From NCBI GenBank assembly GCA_037140715.1, contig JBAXDX010000086.1, positions 1 through 12,750 on the forward strand: a DNA stretch of 12,750 bases, written 5' to 3'. The notes beneath the pieces are model-generated. The model was not told where the DNA came from. It did no database searches and saw only the letters and a program-made list of their open reading frames with translations. The first letter of the stretch is position 1. Each line of letters opens with the position of its first letter. This stretch comes from JAUZPB01 sp037140715 (GTDB lineage: Bacteria; Bacteroidota; Ignavibacteria; Ignavibacteriales; SURF-24). This document shows positions 1-6,751 of the stretch, one piece after another. A program made the translations under genes and the position numbers.

Positions 1-72
1 GTAGTAATATTTTAATTTTTTATAGAAGGGTTAATTTTTGGTTATAATAATTTAAATAATATCGGAGGGAAT

Positions 73-522
73 ATGGCTCTTTCATTAAATAGGATCATGT
101 TAATTGGCCGTCTTGGGAAAGATGCTGAGACAAGATTTACGACTTCTAATATTTCAATTACATCATTTACTCTGGCTACAGATTATGGTCATAAAAGTAA
201 GGAGGGGAACTGGATTAATGAAACTACCTGGCATAATGTTGTTGCATTTAGTGTAAGTGATTACACTAAGGAAATCTTAAAAAAAGGCAAGAAAGTATAT
301 GTTGAAGGTCGTTTAAGTAAACGGGATTACACAGATAAAGAAGGTATTAAGCGCTATATGACGGAAGTTGTTACCGATAGAATAGTTACGCTTGAAGGTA
401 AAGAAGGTGCCGGCGAGTCTGCTGGTCATGATTATAGCAGGGAAGCAGCTACTGTAAGTGATCAGCATGTAAGTGAACCGATAAATAATCCGGTTGATGA
501 AAATGATGACCTTCCATTCTAA
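73..522 (+). CDS. ssb: Single-stranded DNA-binding protein
   Basis: 149 residues, the usual SSB length. The N-terminal ~105 residues form the OB fold, with typical family segments (NRIMLIGRLGKDAE near the start, then TWHNVVAF and KGKKVYVEGRL). A low-complexity polar linker follows, and the protein ends in DDLPF, close to the canonical acidic DDDIPF tip that recruits replication and repair partners. It should bind ssDNA as a tetramer in the cytoplasm. The ATG is preceded by a good GGAGGG at 64-69. The stop lies about 34 bases before the next gene, a GldE-type membrane protein. ssb followed by gldE is a known order in Bacteroidota, often after mutY, which would lie upstream of this window. An AT-rich stretch at 1-72 presumably holds a promoter, but I cannot place one with confidence. 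Confidence 0.97.
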   Translation: MALSLNRIMLIGRLGKDAETRFTTSNISITSFTLATDYGHKSKEGNWINETTWHNVVAFSVSDYTKEILKKGKKVYVEGRLSKRDYTDKEGIKRYMTEVVTDRIVTLEGKEGAGESAGHDYSREAATVSDQHVSEPINNPVDENDDLPF

Positions 523-556
523 ATATTTTGTAAAACAATTAGGATTAACTTAAATA

Positions 557-1861
557 TTGGACTATGATTGGTATTTTAAGTTAACACTTTTAATCGGGTT
601 ATTGTTCTTATCTGCTTTCTTTTCGACTTCCGAGATAGCGCTGTTCTCTCTGGATAAAAAGAAAATGAAGGAGCTTAAGAAGAGTAACCCAGTTATTAGT
701 AATTATATCTCAAATCTGCTTGAGTTTCCGAGAAGACTTCTCGTTACAATTTTGCTTTGTAATACCATAGTAAATGTTGCAATAACAATAGTCTCTGTTA
801 ACCTTGCCCTTGAGATAGCCCGCTTTTATCATTTTAATGAAGATACCGCTCTTATTTCTCAGATTATAATTGTTACAATTATGATTCTTATGTTTGGAGA
901 GATAACGCCAAAAATTGCCGCATATAAGCATCCTGTTTTAATTTCTAAGTTAGTTTCTGTTCCTCTTTACTGGGTCGGGGTGTTTGTTTATCCGATATCA
1001 AAAACTCTGTCTGAACTTATAAAAGCGCTATTCTCGAATCTTAAAATTAATAAATTAAAAACAGCGATATTATCAAGCGAACTGACTGAACTTGCGGATA
1101 TTGGAATTGAAAAGGGAACGATTGTAGAAGAAGAGCAGGAGTTGATACATGGTCTTGTTTCTTTCAGAACTATTACGGTCAGGGAAGTTATGACTCCGAG
1201 AGTTGACATTGTGGCTTTGTCGGACGATACTGATTTTGATGAACTTATTAAGATTATTACAGAATCCGGTCATAGCAGAATGCCTCTTTATCATTTAAAC
1301 CTCGATGAAATAACTGGCATAATTTATACAAAGGATCTTTTACCCTATCTTAAAAATGATGCTGTTAAAAATACACTTACACTTAATAAAATTGCCCGGA
1401 AGCCAATGTTTGTTCCGGAGACAAAAATGATAAGCGATCTCATGCACGAGTTTCAGGAGAAGAAAATGCACGTTGGCATTGTTGTGGACGAATACGGAGG
1501 CACAGCAGGTCTTGTTTCGCTTGAGGATATCCTCGAAGAGATTGTCGGCGAGATTAGGGATGAATATGATAAGGATGAGAACGAAATTATTAAGACAGGA
1601 GAATATACTTATGTTGTCCTTGGTAAAACCGCTATTGAAGAGATTAATGGACTGCTGAAAATTGATCTTTATTCTGAAAATGACGATTACGATACTGTCG
1701 GAGGATTTATTCTTAATTATGCCGGTATAATTCCGGCTCAGAATTTCAGCTTTATTTACAAAAGCCATAAGTTTATTGTTCTTGAAATCGTTAACAGAAG
1801 AGTTAAGAAGGTTATGATTGAACAGCTCTCTTCCATTGACCGGCATAACAATAAAATATGA
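557..1861 (+). CDS. CNNM/CBS/CorC_HlyC-domain membrane protein (GldE-type hemolysin family)
   Basis: 434 residues starting at TTG. An in-frame TAA at 551 leaves no earlier start, and AGGA at 541-544 could serve as a ribosome site. The N-terminal CNNM transmembrane domain spans about residues 1-190, with hydrophobic helices near 7-27, 58-82, 96-115 and 126-148 and the family motif FGEITPK. Two CBS domains follow (about 205-330, including VREVMTPR and the second-CBS segment VVDEYGGTAGLVSLEDILEEIVGEI). A C-terminal CorC_HlyC transporter-associated domain covers about 345-425. Relatives are implicated in Mg2+/Co2+ handling; in Bacteroidota the ortholog next to ssb is called GldE because of gliding-motility phenotypes. 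No gldD follows here, so a gliding role is not supported. Family assignment is firm; transported ion and physiological role are inference. Confidence 0.93.
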   Translation: MDYDWYFKLTLLIGLLFLSAFFSTSEIALFSLDKKKMKELKKSNPVISNYISNLLEFPRRLLVTILLCNTIVNVAITIVSVNLALEIARFYHFNEDTALISQIIIVTIMILMFGEITPKIAAYKHPVLISKLVSVPLYWVGVFVYPISKTLSELIKALFSNLKINKLKTAILSSELTELADIGIEKGTIVEEEQELIHGLVSFRTITVREVMTPRVDIVALSDDTDFDELIKIITESGHSRMPLYHLNLDEITGIIYTKDLLPYLKNDAVKNTLTLNKIARKPMFVPETKMISDLMHEFQEKKMHVGIVVDEYGGTAGLVSLEDILEEIVGEIRDEYDKDENEIIKTGEYTYVVLGKTAIEEINGLLKIDLYSENDDYDTVGGFILNYAGIIPAQNFSFIYKSHKFIVLEIVNRRVKKVMIEQLSSIDRHNNKI

Positions 1862-1874
1862 AAAGAAAGACAAT

Positions 1875-1931
1875 ATGATTTATGAGGATGAGTTAAATAA
1901 AATATCTGATTTACTCAATAAACAAAATTAA
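1875..1931 (+). CDS. Possible 18-codon mini-ORF between membrane protein genes
   Basis: An ATG at 1875 opens an 18-residue frame (MIYEDELNKISDLLNKQN) that ends in TAA just 8 bases before the next start at 1940. The predicted peptide is helical and amphipathic. No good ribosome site is visible (only AAAGAAAGAC upstream). It could be a translational-coupling leader, a relic, or chance. I do not recognise it. Confidence 0.2.
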   Translation: MIYEDELNKISDLLNKQN

Positions 1932-1939
1932 TTCGATTT

Positions 1940-2854
1940 ATGAGAAACGAAAGAAAAACTGAAATTAAAGTCGGAGTTACTTCGCTTATTGCTCTGATTC
2001 TTCTAATCTGGGTTATCGGATGGGCGAAGAATTATAAGCTGTCAGGCAGCCAGAAAATAGTACGGATAGAATTTGAATCTGCTAACGGACTCGAAAAAGG
2101 TGATATAGTAACCGTAAACGGAGTAAGGAAAGGTGTAGTCGGCGAGATTGGAATATCGGGCAATAAGGCTGTTGTTAACGCAAATATCGATGATGATATT
2201 TTACTCAAAGAAGATGCTACATTTGGTATCTCTATGCTTGATCTTATGGGCGGAAAGAAAGTTGAAATTAAGCCCGGCATTTCGGAAAAGAAACTGGATT
2301 ATTCCAAAATACAGACCGGGCAGTTCTACGCGGATGTTCCTGCGGTTATGGCAATGCTCGGTTCGGTTCAGAATGATCTTATAAGAATTATTAAAGAAGT
2401 TCAGGTAACTCTTTCTTCGATGAACAATGTAATGACTGATAAAGATTTTAATAAAGACATGCGTTCCTCGCTTTCCAACCTTGCTTCAATCAGCCGGAAG
2501 CTTAATGTTATGATTGATGAAAACAGAGTAAATCTGAGACGGCTTACAGGTAATACTGCCGATCTTACAAAGGAAGCTTCACAACTGATAAGGGACAATA
2601 AGGATAATATCAGGACTTCACTTGAAGATGTGCAGACGGTTCTTAAAAATACAAATGATCTTCTGACCAAAATTAATAATCTGACAGATGAAACCGCTGA
2701 CCGTAAAAATAACGCGGGCAAACTTCTCTACGATGAAGAACTCTTAACCGATGTTAAAAAGTCGATTAATCAGGTGCGCGATTTAACAAAAATTCTTTTA
2801 GACCAGTTAAATAATAAGGGGCTGAACGTAGATGCGCATATTAAGTTCTTCTAA
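1940..2854 (+). CDS. MCE/MlaD-family lipid-binding protein
   Basis: 304 residues. A basic N-terminus is followed by one membrane anchor (about residues 11-29), then the MCE domain (about 38-115), with typical segments such as FESANGLEKGDIVTVNGVRKG and, later, the GG-containing strand LDLMGGKKVEIK. The rest (about 120-290) is a long, heptad-like helical region, as in MlaD/PqiB/YebT-type proteins that form oligomeric channels moving phospholipids between inner and outer membranes. It should sit in the inner membrane with the MCE domain in the periplasm. The usual partner genes (MlaE permease, MlaF ATPase) are not adjacent within the window, so the system may be completed elsewhere. No strong Shine-Dalgarno precedes the ATG. 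It lies between the CNNM protein and acpS on the same strand, with no obvious terminator in between. Family is clear; the lipid cargo is inferred. Confidence 0.92.
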   Translation: MRNERKTEIKVGVTSLIALILLIWVIGWAKNYKLSGSQKIVRIEFESANGLEKGDIVTVNGVRKGVVGEIGISGNKAVVNANIDDDILLKEDATFGISMLDLMGGKKVEIKPGISEKKLDYSKIQTGQFYADVPAVMAMLGSVQNDLIRIIKEVQVTLSSMNNVMTDKDFNKDMRSSLSNLASISRKLNVMIDENRVNLRRLTGNTADLTKEASQLIRDNKDNIRTSLEDVQTVLKNTNDLLTKINNLTDETADRKNNAGKLLYDEELLTDVKKSINQVRDLTKILLDQLNNKGLNVDAHIKFF

Positions 2855-2926
2855 AATCAGTTATAAAAACAATGTAATCTACGGGGTGGCAGAACTCCGC
2901 AGTTACGGTAAGTCCGCAGGTTTTTG

Positions 2927-3301
2927 ATGATATTAGGTATTGGTATTGATATTATAGAAATTGACAGGATAAAACGGAGCGTCGAAAGCTTCGGCGATAA
3001 GTTCCTGAATAAGGTATTTACTAATGTCGAGCTTGAATACTGCCTTGGCAAAAGAAATGTGCATCAGCATCTTGCAGCAAGGTTCGCCGCCAAGGAAGCT
3101 GTGGCTAAAGCTTTGTCGGAAGGATGGAACGGCGGATTTAACTGGAAAGATATCGAAATCTATAATGAACTTAGCGGCAAACCATCCGTAAAGCTTTATG
3201 GCAAACTTGAGGACTATCTTGGCAAAGATAAATCCCTTAAAATAACCATGAGCCATTCTCAAAACTACGTAACCTGTTTCGCGATAGTCTTTCTATCCTG
3301 A
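2927..3301 (+). CDS. acpS: Holo-[acyl-carrier-protein] synthase
   Basis: 124 residues from the ATG at 2927. A TTG one codon earlier (2924) is possible, but the ATG gives the usual MILGIGIDIIEIDRI beginning and has AGG at 2918-2920. AcpS transfers the 4'-phosphopantetheine arm of CoA to a serine of apo-ACP, which activates fatty-acid synthesis. Visible landmarks are the metal-binding Asp8 in GIDIIEIDRI, Glu57 in the ARFAAKEAVAKAL helix, and the C-terminal SHS segment (MSHSQNYV). Length matches the bacterial AcpS family (about 120-130). It follows the MCE gene by 72 bases and is convergent with the stress protein gene on the other strand; no convincing terminator is seen in the 65-base gap. Confidence 0.96.
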   Translation: MILGIGIDIIEIDRIKRSVESFGDKFLNKVFTNVELEYCLGKRNVHQHLAARFAAKEAVAKALSEGWNGGFNWKDIEIYNELSGKPSVKLYGKLEDYLGKDKSLKITMSHSQNYVTCFAIVFLS

Positions 3302-3366
3302 ACTTAACCTTTATATGCCTCGTTTCTGCCAGGCTTCCGGCTTAATAAGAAGCATAGATAAACAAA

Positions 3367-3840
3367 TTATTTATTCTGATATTTAAATCCTTTGATGGGG
3401 TCTCTGAGTGTAAGTACCGGGCATGGAGCCTTTCGCACGACCTTTTCAGCCGTAGAGCCGAATAAAATATGTTCAACACCTGTACGTCCGTGCGTGGCAA
3501 TGATAATTAAGTCAGCGTTAATTTCCGAGGCAGTCTCATTTATCTCTACAAAAGGTTTGCCTGTCTTAATTATTTTCTCGACTTCTATATCAGAAGGGAT
3601 TTCGGATTTAATAAGATTATCAAGCTCATTATTCGCACGTGTTGTCATTTCAAGGTCAATTGACGGCAGTGCAATTTGTCCCATACTAAAATCAGCGGGA
3701 TAAATTACAGGCTCAACTACATATATTAAAAAAATCTTAGCCGAATGATCCTTTGCAAAGTTAATGGCATAACGCAACGCGTTTTTGGAATAATTAGAAA
3801 AATCAACGGGTACAATTATTTTCTTAATCTGCAGTTCCAT
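3367..3840 (-). CDS. Universal stress protein (UspA family)
   Basis: 157 residues, a single Usp domain. It opens with KKIIVPVDFSNYSKNALRYA, the usual first strand and helix, and carries the nucleotide-binding loop near the C-terminus: ATHGRTG, nine residues, then GS. This is the ATP-binding type of loop with the first glycine replaced by alanine, a common variant, so ATP or AMP binding is likely. A clear GGAG lies a few bases before the ATG. The start lies inside the upstream gene's 3' end (17-base overlap), so it is translationally linked to the cNMP-domain gene and is the last gene of a three-gene minus-strand operon. Role in stress adaptation is a family-level inference. Confidence 0.93.
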   Translation of the reverse strand: MELQIKKIIVPVDFSNYSKNALRYAINFAKDHSAKIFLIYVVEPVIYPADFSMGQIALPSIDLEMTTRANNELDNLIKSEIPSDIEVEKIIKTGKPFVEINETASEINADLIIIATHGRTGVEHILFGSTAEKVVRKAPCPVLTLRDPIKGFKYQNK

Positions 3841-4387
3841 TTGCGGTCTCCTGTTCTTTACTTGTTTCGAAAAATAATTTTGAATAATTCTGGTTCAACT
3901 GTCTGAGCCTTAAGGCAAATATCTGAGAGATACCTTTAAGTATCTTAATGCCTTTCTTTGGAAATTTTTCTATATACTCATCAAGATCCGGCTTAAAAAT
4001 TACGAGAAGTTTACTTTCTTTAAGCGCGATAGCCGATGCAAAGCGCCGCGCATCGTCCAGAAGTGCCATTTCGCCGAAGAAATCTCCTTTTTTATAATAA
4101 GCTATACGATGTATACGGGCTTCCTCATTTGTAGTAAGAACTTCGACTTCCCCTTCCTGAATTATATAAAATGCTATCCCCGGATCGGACTGATAAAAGA
4201 TATATTCATGCGGAGCATAAACCCTGTCGTGCATGATATGGTAAAGCTGTTCAATTTCTTTATTGCTTAACTCAGCGAAAGGGGGAATAGTGTGTAATAG
4301 TTCAAACAAATCTTCTTTCTCTGAGCGAATCTTAAACAGGTTGGATAGAAAACTGTTCTGCCGGCTTAATTGTCTTTTATTTTCCAT
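3824..4387 (-). CDS. Cyclic-nucleotide-binding-domain protein without DNA-binding domain
   Basis: 187 residues. The cNMP-binding domain spans about residues 35-150, beginning with IPPFAELSNKEIEQLYHIM and containing the phosphate-binding cassette GDFFGEMALLDDARRFASA. Unlike CRP there is no C-terminal helix-turn-helix: after the domain only about 30 polar, helical residues remain. The cassette keeps the Glu and the Arg that bind ribose and cyclic phosphate, but the residue after the Arg is Phe where Ser, Thr or Ala is usual, so ligand binding may be altered. It starts 12 bases after the HisA-like gene and overlaps the UspA gene by 17 bases. It is probably a sensor or regulatory subunit acting by protein contact. 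No strong ribosome site precedes it, which suggests coupling to the upstream gene. Confidence 0.88.
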   Translation of the reverse strand: MENKRQLSRQNSFLSNLFKIRSEKEDLFELLHTIPPFAELSNKEIEQLYHIMHDRVYAPHEYIFYQSDPGIAFYIIQEGEVEVLTTNEEARIHRIAYYKKGDFFGEMALLDDARRFASAIALKESKLLVIFKPDLDEYIEKFPKKGIKILKGISQIFALRLRQLNQNYSKLFFETSKEQETANGTAD

Positions 4388-4399
4388 TATAATGCTCAG

Positions 4400-5152
4400 C
4401 TAAAACATTCCTGATTCGGCAACGCGCCATAACCTCTGACACGGGAATTTATTTTCATATAATGCGCGTCCGACTATAACGGAATCTATACCTGAATCCA
4501 TATTGTTCTGTACAAGAAACAGGTCGTCTTCCTGTCTTATTCCGCCGGAAAGGATAACCTTTTTCTTTGTTGCCAAAGCAATGCTTCTTGAAAGCTCAAT
4601 ATTCGGACCGCCCAGCATACCATTTGTCGTAACATCGGTAACAACAAAGCGTTCGATTCCCCAGCCAGCTAGTTTCAGAGCATAATCAAGCGGGTTTAAT
4701 GAAGTCTTTGTTGTGCGTCCATGTATAACAACCTGATTATCTACCGAGTCAATGGCCGCAATTACGCGATTAGGTCCAAAAGTTTCTAATATGTTAATGA
4801 ATATATCAGGGTTCTCAACAGCAAGGCTACCGATTACAATCCTGTAAACGCCCAGACCCATTGCCCGCTTTGCATCATCAAATGTTCTGATGCCACCGCC
4901 AAGTTCTACCGGAATTATAACAGAATTACACATCTTTTCAATAATCGGCTGATTAGGGCTTATTTTGCTGTCCCATGAGGCGTTAAAATCAACTACATGT
5001 ATGCACTTGGCATTCTCAGCTCTCCATGTTAATGCCATTTCAATCGGGTCGTTGCCGTAGTCGGGACTACCCAGTTCAGGAATGCCCTGAACCACACGGA
5101 CAGTTTTGCCGTCCTTAATATCAATCGATGGAATAACCAGTAATTTATTCAT
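4400..5152 (-). CDS. HisA-family TIM-barrel protein (divergent phosphoribosylformimino-AICAR-phosphate isomerase-like)
   Basis: 250 residues, normal HisA length. The whole (beta/alpha)8 fold is recognisable: IPSIDIKDGKTVRVVQG at the start (Asp11, the HisA general-base position), GGGIR at 85-89, a second Asp at 135 (AAID), TDV..NGMLGGPN at 172-184, SGGI at 202-205 and IVGRALY at 226-232. HisA performs the Amadori isomerisation of ProFAR to PRFAR in histidine synthesis. Several usual features are changed: TDxxRDGT reads TDVTTNGM, so the aspartate that is D176 in Salmonella HisA is Asn177; the GW pair after strand 5 reads GR (145-146); and VDLDGA reads VDFNAS. No other his gene is in the window; the downstream partners are a cNMP-domain protein and a stress protein. 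GGGA lies before the ATG. Fold assignment is strong; enzymatic identity is uncertain and it may be a HisA paralog with another job. Confidence 0.8.
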   Translation of the reverse strand: MNKLLVIPSIDIKDGKTVRVVQGIPELGSPDYGNDPIEMALTWRAENAKCIHVVDFNASWDSKISPNQPIIEKMCNSVIIPVELGGGIRTFDDAKRAMGLGVYRIVIGSLAVENPDIFINILETFGPNRVIAAIDSVDNQVVIHGRTTKTSLNPLDYALKLAGWGIERFVVTDVTTNGMLGGPNIELSRSIALATKKKVILSGGIRQEDDLFLVQNNMDSGIDSVIVGRALYENKFPCQRLWRVAESGMF

Positions 5153-5433
5153 TATAATTCCCAGCAGGCTAAAAGATTTTATCTCCGCATTCGTAAAGTT
5201 ACTTACTTTCTCTCGCGGTATTGTTTTATTTTTTTGGAAAACTAAAAATTCATATTATCCTGTAGATAAGTTAAGCAAATAAATGGTAAAAGTGAAGCGC
5301 TAATTTATTTTCAGTAATCGGATATGTTATAACTTAATTAAAAATGTCAGGTCTCAGTACTGGATATAATGTCCCCAAAAATAAAATCATTGTCAGTTTA
5401 GGGAGCTTTGACTCTTATGAGGTGCCCGGAGAT

Positions 5434-5472
5434 TTCTGGCTGACCCGTGACGTTCCCACGGGTCGGCCGGGG
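5434..5472. repeat. Strong GC-rich hairpin
   Basis: A perfect 8-bp inverted repeat, GACCCGTG (5442-5449) and CACGGGTC (5457-5464), encloses a 7-base loop. Pairing continues outward through 5436-5441 with 5465-5470 using two G-T wobbles, and two more wobbles reach 5434/5472, giving a 14 to 16 bp stem. No T-tract follows on either strand, so it is not a simple terminator. It may be the core of a structured RNA or of a dispersed intergenic repeat; the sequence alone does not decide. Confidence 0.7.
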
Positions 5473-5660
5473 TTTCCAAATGTTATCAGGTTAAGATTAT
5501 GGTTCCTTTGCTTCGGCAGGTCAGCTAAACCGGTAAGCAGGAAAATAAAAAGAAAACGAGACGTTATTCTTATAATATCTTGATTTTTCAACTCATAATA
5601 GCCATATTTACATGTGATTAATAATAATTATACGCTTACGACAAAAGACAGGGAAGTTTT

Positions 5661-5692
5661 TGACATAACCGGCTGTGTCCCAGGTAATGTCA
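5661..5692. promoter_or_regulatory. Imperfect inverted repeat upstream of bioY
   Basis: TGACATAACC (5661-5670) and GGTAATGTCA (5683-5692) pair over 10 bases with one mismatch across a 12-base spacer, about 125 bases before the bioY ATG. This could be an operator or an RNA hairpin in a bioY leader. It does not match the classical BirA operator (TTGTAAACC-spacer-GGTTTACAA), so a biotin-repressor role is not claimed. Confidence 0.3.
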
Positions 5693-5814
5693 GGCAGTTC
5701 CGCTTCGTTTTTGTACATGGTTTGTAAGACTTAATAAAATGACAAGTTTGAGCTGTTGCCGGACAAAGCAGCCAGATTCTAAAGAACAATTTAATTTAAT
5801 GTATAGAGGTAAAA

Positions 5815-6390
5815 ATGACTATCAATGAAAATGTAAAATCAAACGTGGGTATAAAAATAATCAACGGAGCGTTATCATCGGGAATTTTATGGGTATCCGG
5901 GTTCGCTTTGCTTACAGTTATAGCTGCGCAGGTGTCTGTTCCTGTTCAGCCGGTGCCTTTTACGCTTCAGACAATGTTTGTAATATTAGCCGGAGCATTT
6001 CTTGGCGCTAAGAATGGCGCTTACAGTCAGGGAATGTATTTAGCCATGGGAGCGCTTGGACTTCCGGTATTTGCTAATCTTTCAGGTTTTACAAGTCTTC
6101 TTGGACCTACGGCAGGCTATCTGCTGGCTTTTCCGGCAGGAGCTTTCATTGCCGGTTTATTAATTCAAAGAAGCAAGTCATTTGCCTCAGTCTTTATTTC
6201 AATGACAGTTGCTAATCTTGCTATCGTGTTTACCGGAGCTACTTACCTAAGCTTGTTCTTTAACAGAACCTTTAGCGATGCTCTTTTTGTTGGTGGTGTT
6301 GTTTTTTCGGTTTGGGATTTAATTAAGATCGCGGCGGCATCCGGCATTTACTTTGCAATATCCAAAAAGTATCACAGACTGCCATTGTAA
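5815..6390 (+). CDS. bioY: Biotin transporter S-component BioY
   Basis: 191 residues, normal for BioY, almost wholly hydrophobic with about six membrane helices. Signature segments are clear: VPFTLQTMFVILAGAFLG (around residues 47-64), then SQGMYLAMGALGLPVFA, and GPTAGYLLAFPAGAF in the next helix. BioY is the substrate-binding subunit of the ECF-type biotin importer in the cytoplasmic membrane; some BioY proteins work alone, others with EcfA/EcfT. No ATPase or EcfT gene is in the window, so it either uses shared modules encoded elsewhere or acts solo. The ATG is preceded by AGAGGT (5804-5809). A strong terminator follows at once, so it is a single-gene transcription unit. Regulation by biotin is plausible but no standard BirA box was found. 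Confidence 0.96.
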   Translation: MTINENVKSNVGIKIINGALSSGILWVSGFALLTVIAAQVSVPVQPVPFTLQTMFVILAGAFLGAKNGAYSQGMYLAMGALGLPVFANLSGFTSLLGPTAGYLLAFPAGAFIAGLLIQRSKSFASVFISMTVANLAIVFTGATYLSLFFNRTFSDALFVGGVVFSVWDLIKIAAASGIYFAISKKYHRLPL

Positions 6391-6411
6391 GTATATCTCT
6401 ATTTCTAAAGA

Positions 6412-6462
6412 CCTTCAGATTGCTAGAAAACTTGTTTTTCTTGCAGTTTGAGGGTTTTTTTT
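6412..6462 (+). terminator. Rho-independent terminator of bioY
   Basis: The arms 6412-6423 (CCTTCAGATTGC) and 6443-6454 (GCAGTTTGAGGG) pair over 12 continuous positions, three of them G-T wobbles. The apical part pairs again: AGAAAA (6425-6430) with TTTTCT (6436-6441). Eight T residues follow at 6455-6462. It lies 22 bases after the bioY stop. Confidence 0.85.
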
Positions 6463-6616
6463 ATTATTTACTATTGCTCTTTAGTATCTTTGAATTTATT
6501 TTGTATTTGTTGAATTTATTGGATGCGGTTTCTTATGTATTTCTGCGGATGATTGTTTAATACAGTATCTTATCTTAAAGTAAACATTAAAATCGCTTTA
6601 AAAAAATAGTTATATT

Positions 6617-6734
6617 TACTGCCGGGATAAATTAAACTTAATAACTTTTGCGTGGAAGCATGGTATAATATTTTATTCCACGCGGCAGTTCGCTTATGTT
6701 TATAGTAAAATTAACTCTATACCGGCTGGCAGTA
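6617..6734 (+). promoter_or_regulatory. Nested inverted repeats in the leader of the Fe-S oxidoreductase gene
   Basis: An inner perfect inverted repeat, GCGTGGAA (6650-6657) with TTCCACGC (6676-6683), encloses an 18-base loop that contains TGGTATAAT, i.e. an extended -10-like TGnTATAAT (TATAAT at 6664-6669). An outer pair, TACTGCC (6617-6623) with GGCAGTA (6728-6734), could close a larger structure ending just before the gene. It could be an operator around a promoter, or a folded 5' leader. No known riboswitch consensus is recognised. Confidence 0.4.
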
Positions 6735-6751
6735 TAACTAAGTTTAGGATT

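Larger units (their letters stand above)
5153..5814. other. Long intergenic region between divergent hisA-like and bioY genes
   Basis: 662 bases without a convincing gene. The left part (5153-5343) is very AT-rich and should hold the promoter for the minus-strand operon, but no clear boxes are seen. The middle (about 5344-5583) is noticeably richer in GC, contains a strong hairpin (5434-5472) and a small UUCG-capped hairpin at 5509-5518 (TGC-TTCG-GCA). The right part carries an imperfect inverted repeat (5661-5692) and leads to the bioY start. A 79-codon open frame at 5344-5583 crosses the hairpin but has no ribosome site and no recognisable protein features, so I do not call it. Confidence 0.6.
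6391..6751. other. Intergenic region between bioY and the Fe-S oxidoreductase gene
   Basis: 361 bases with no supported gene. Its first part holds the bioY terminator. The middle is extremely AT-rich, and TATATTTA at 6611-6618 resembles the Bacteroidota -7 element TAnnTTTG, but no matching -33 TTTG is seen. The right part holds the nested inverted repeats described separately, ending 17 bases before the ATG at 6752. Confidence 0.6.

Noticed and set aside
1340..1873. 177-codon open frame on the minus strand inside the CNNM/CBS gene
   Set aside because: It overlaps a well-supported gene with full domain structure; the antisense product has no recognisable features.
2401..2721. 106-codon open frame on the minus strand inside the MCE gene
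   Set aside because: Shadow of the helical coding region; composition is low-complexity Ser/Leu/Arg.
5344..5583. 79-codon open frame in the region upstream of bioY
   Set aside because: It runs straight through the strong hairpin, has no ribosome site and shows no recognisable protein motif; composition suggests a structured or repeat region.
5700..5760. BirA operator before bioY
   Set aside because: TTGTAAGAC and nearby TGACAA resemble half-sites only loosely; the arms do not form the required inverted pair.
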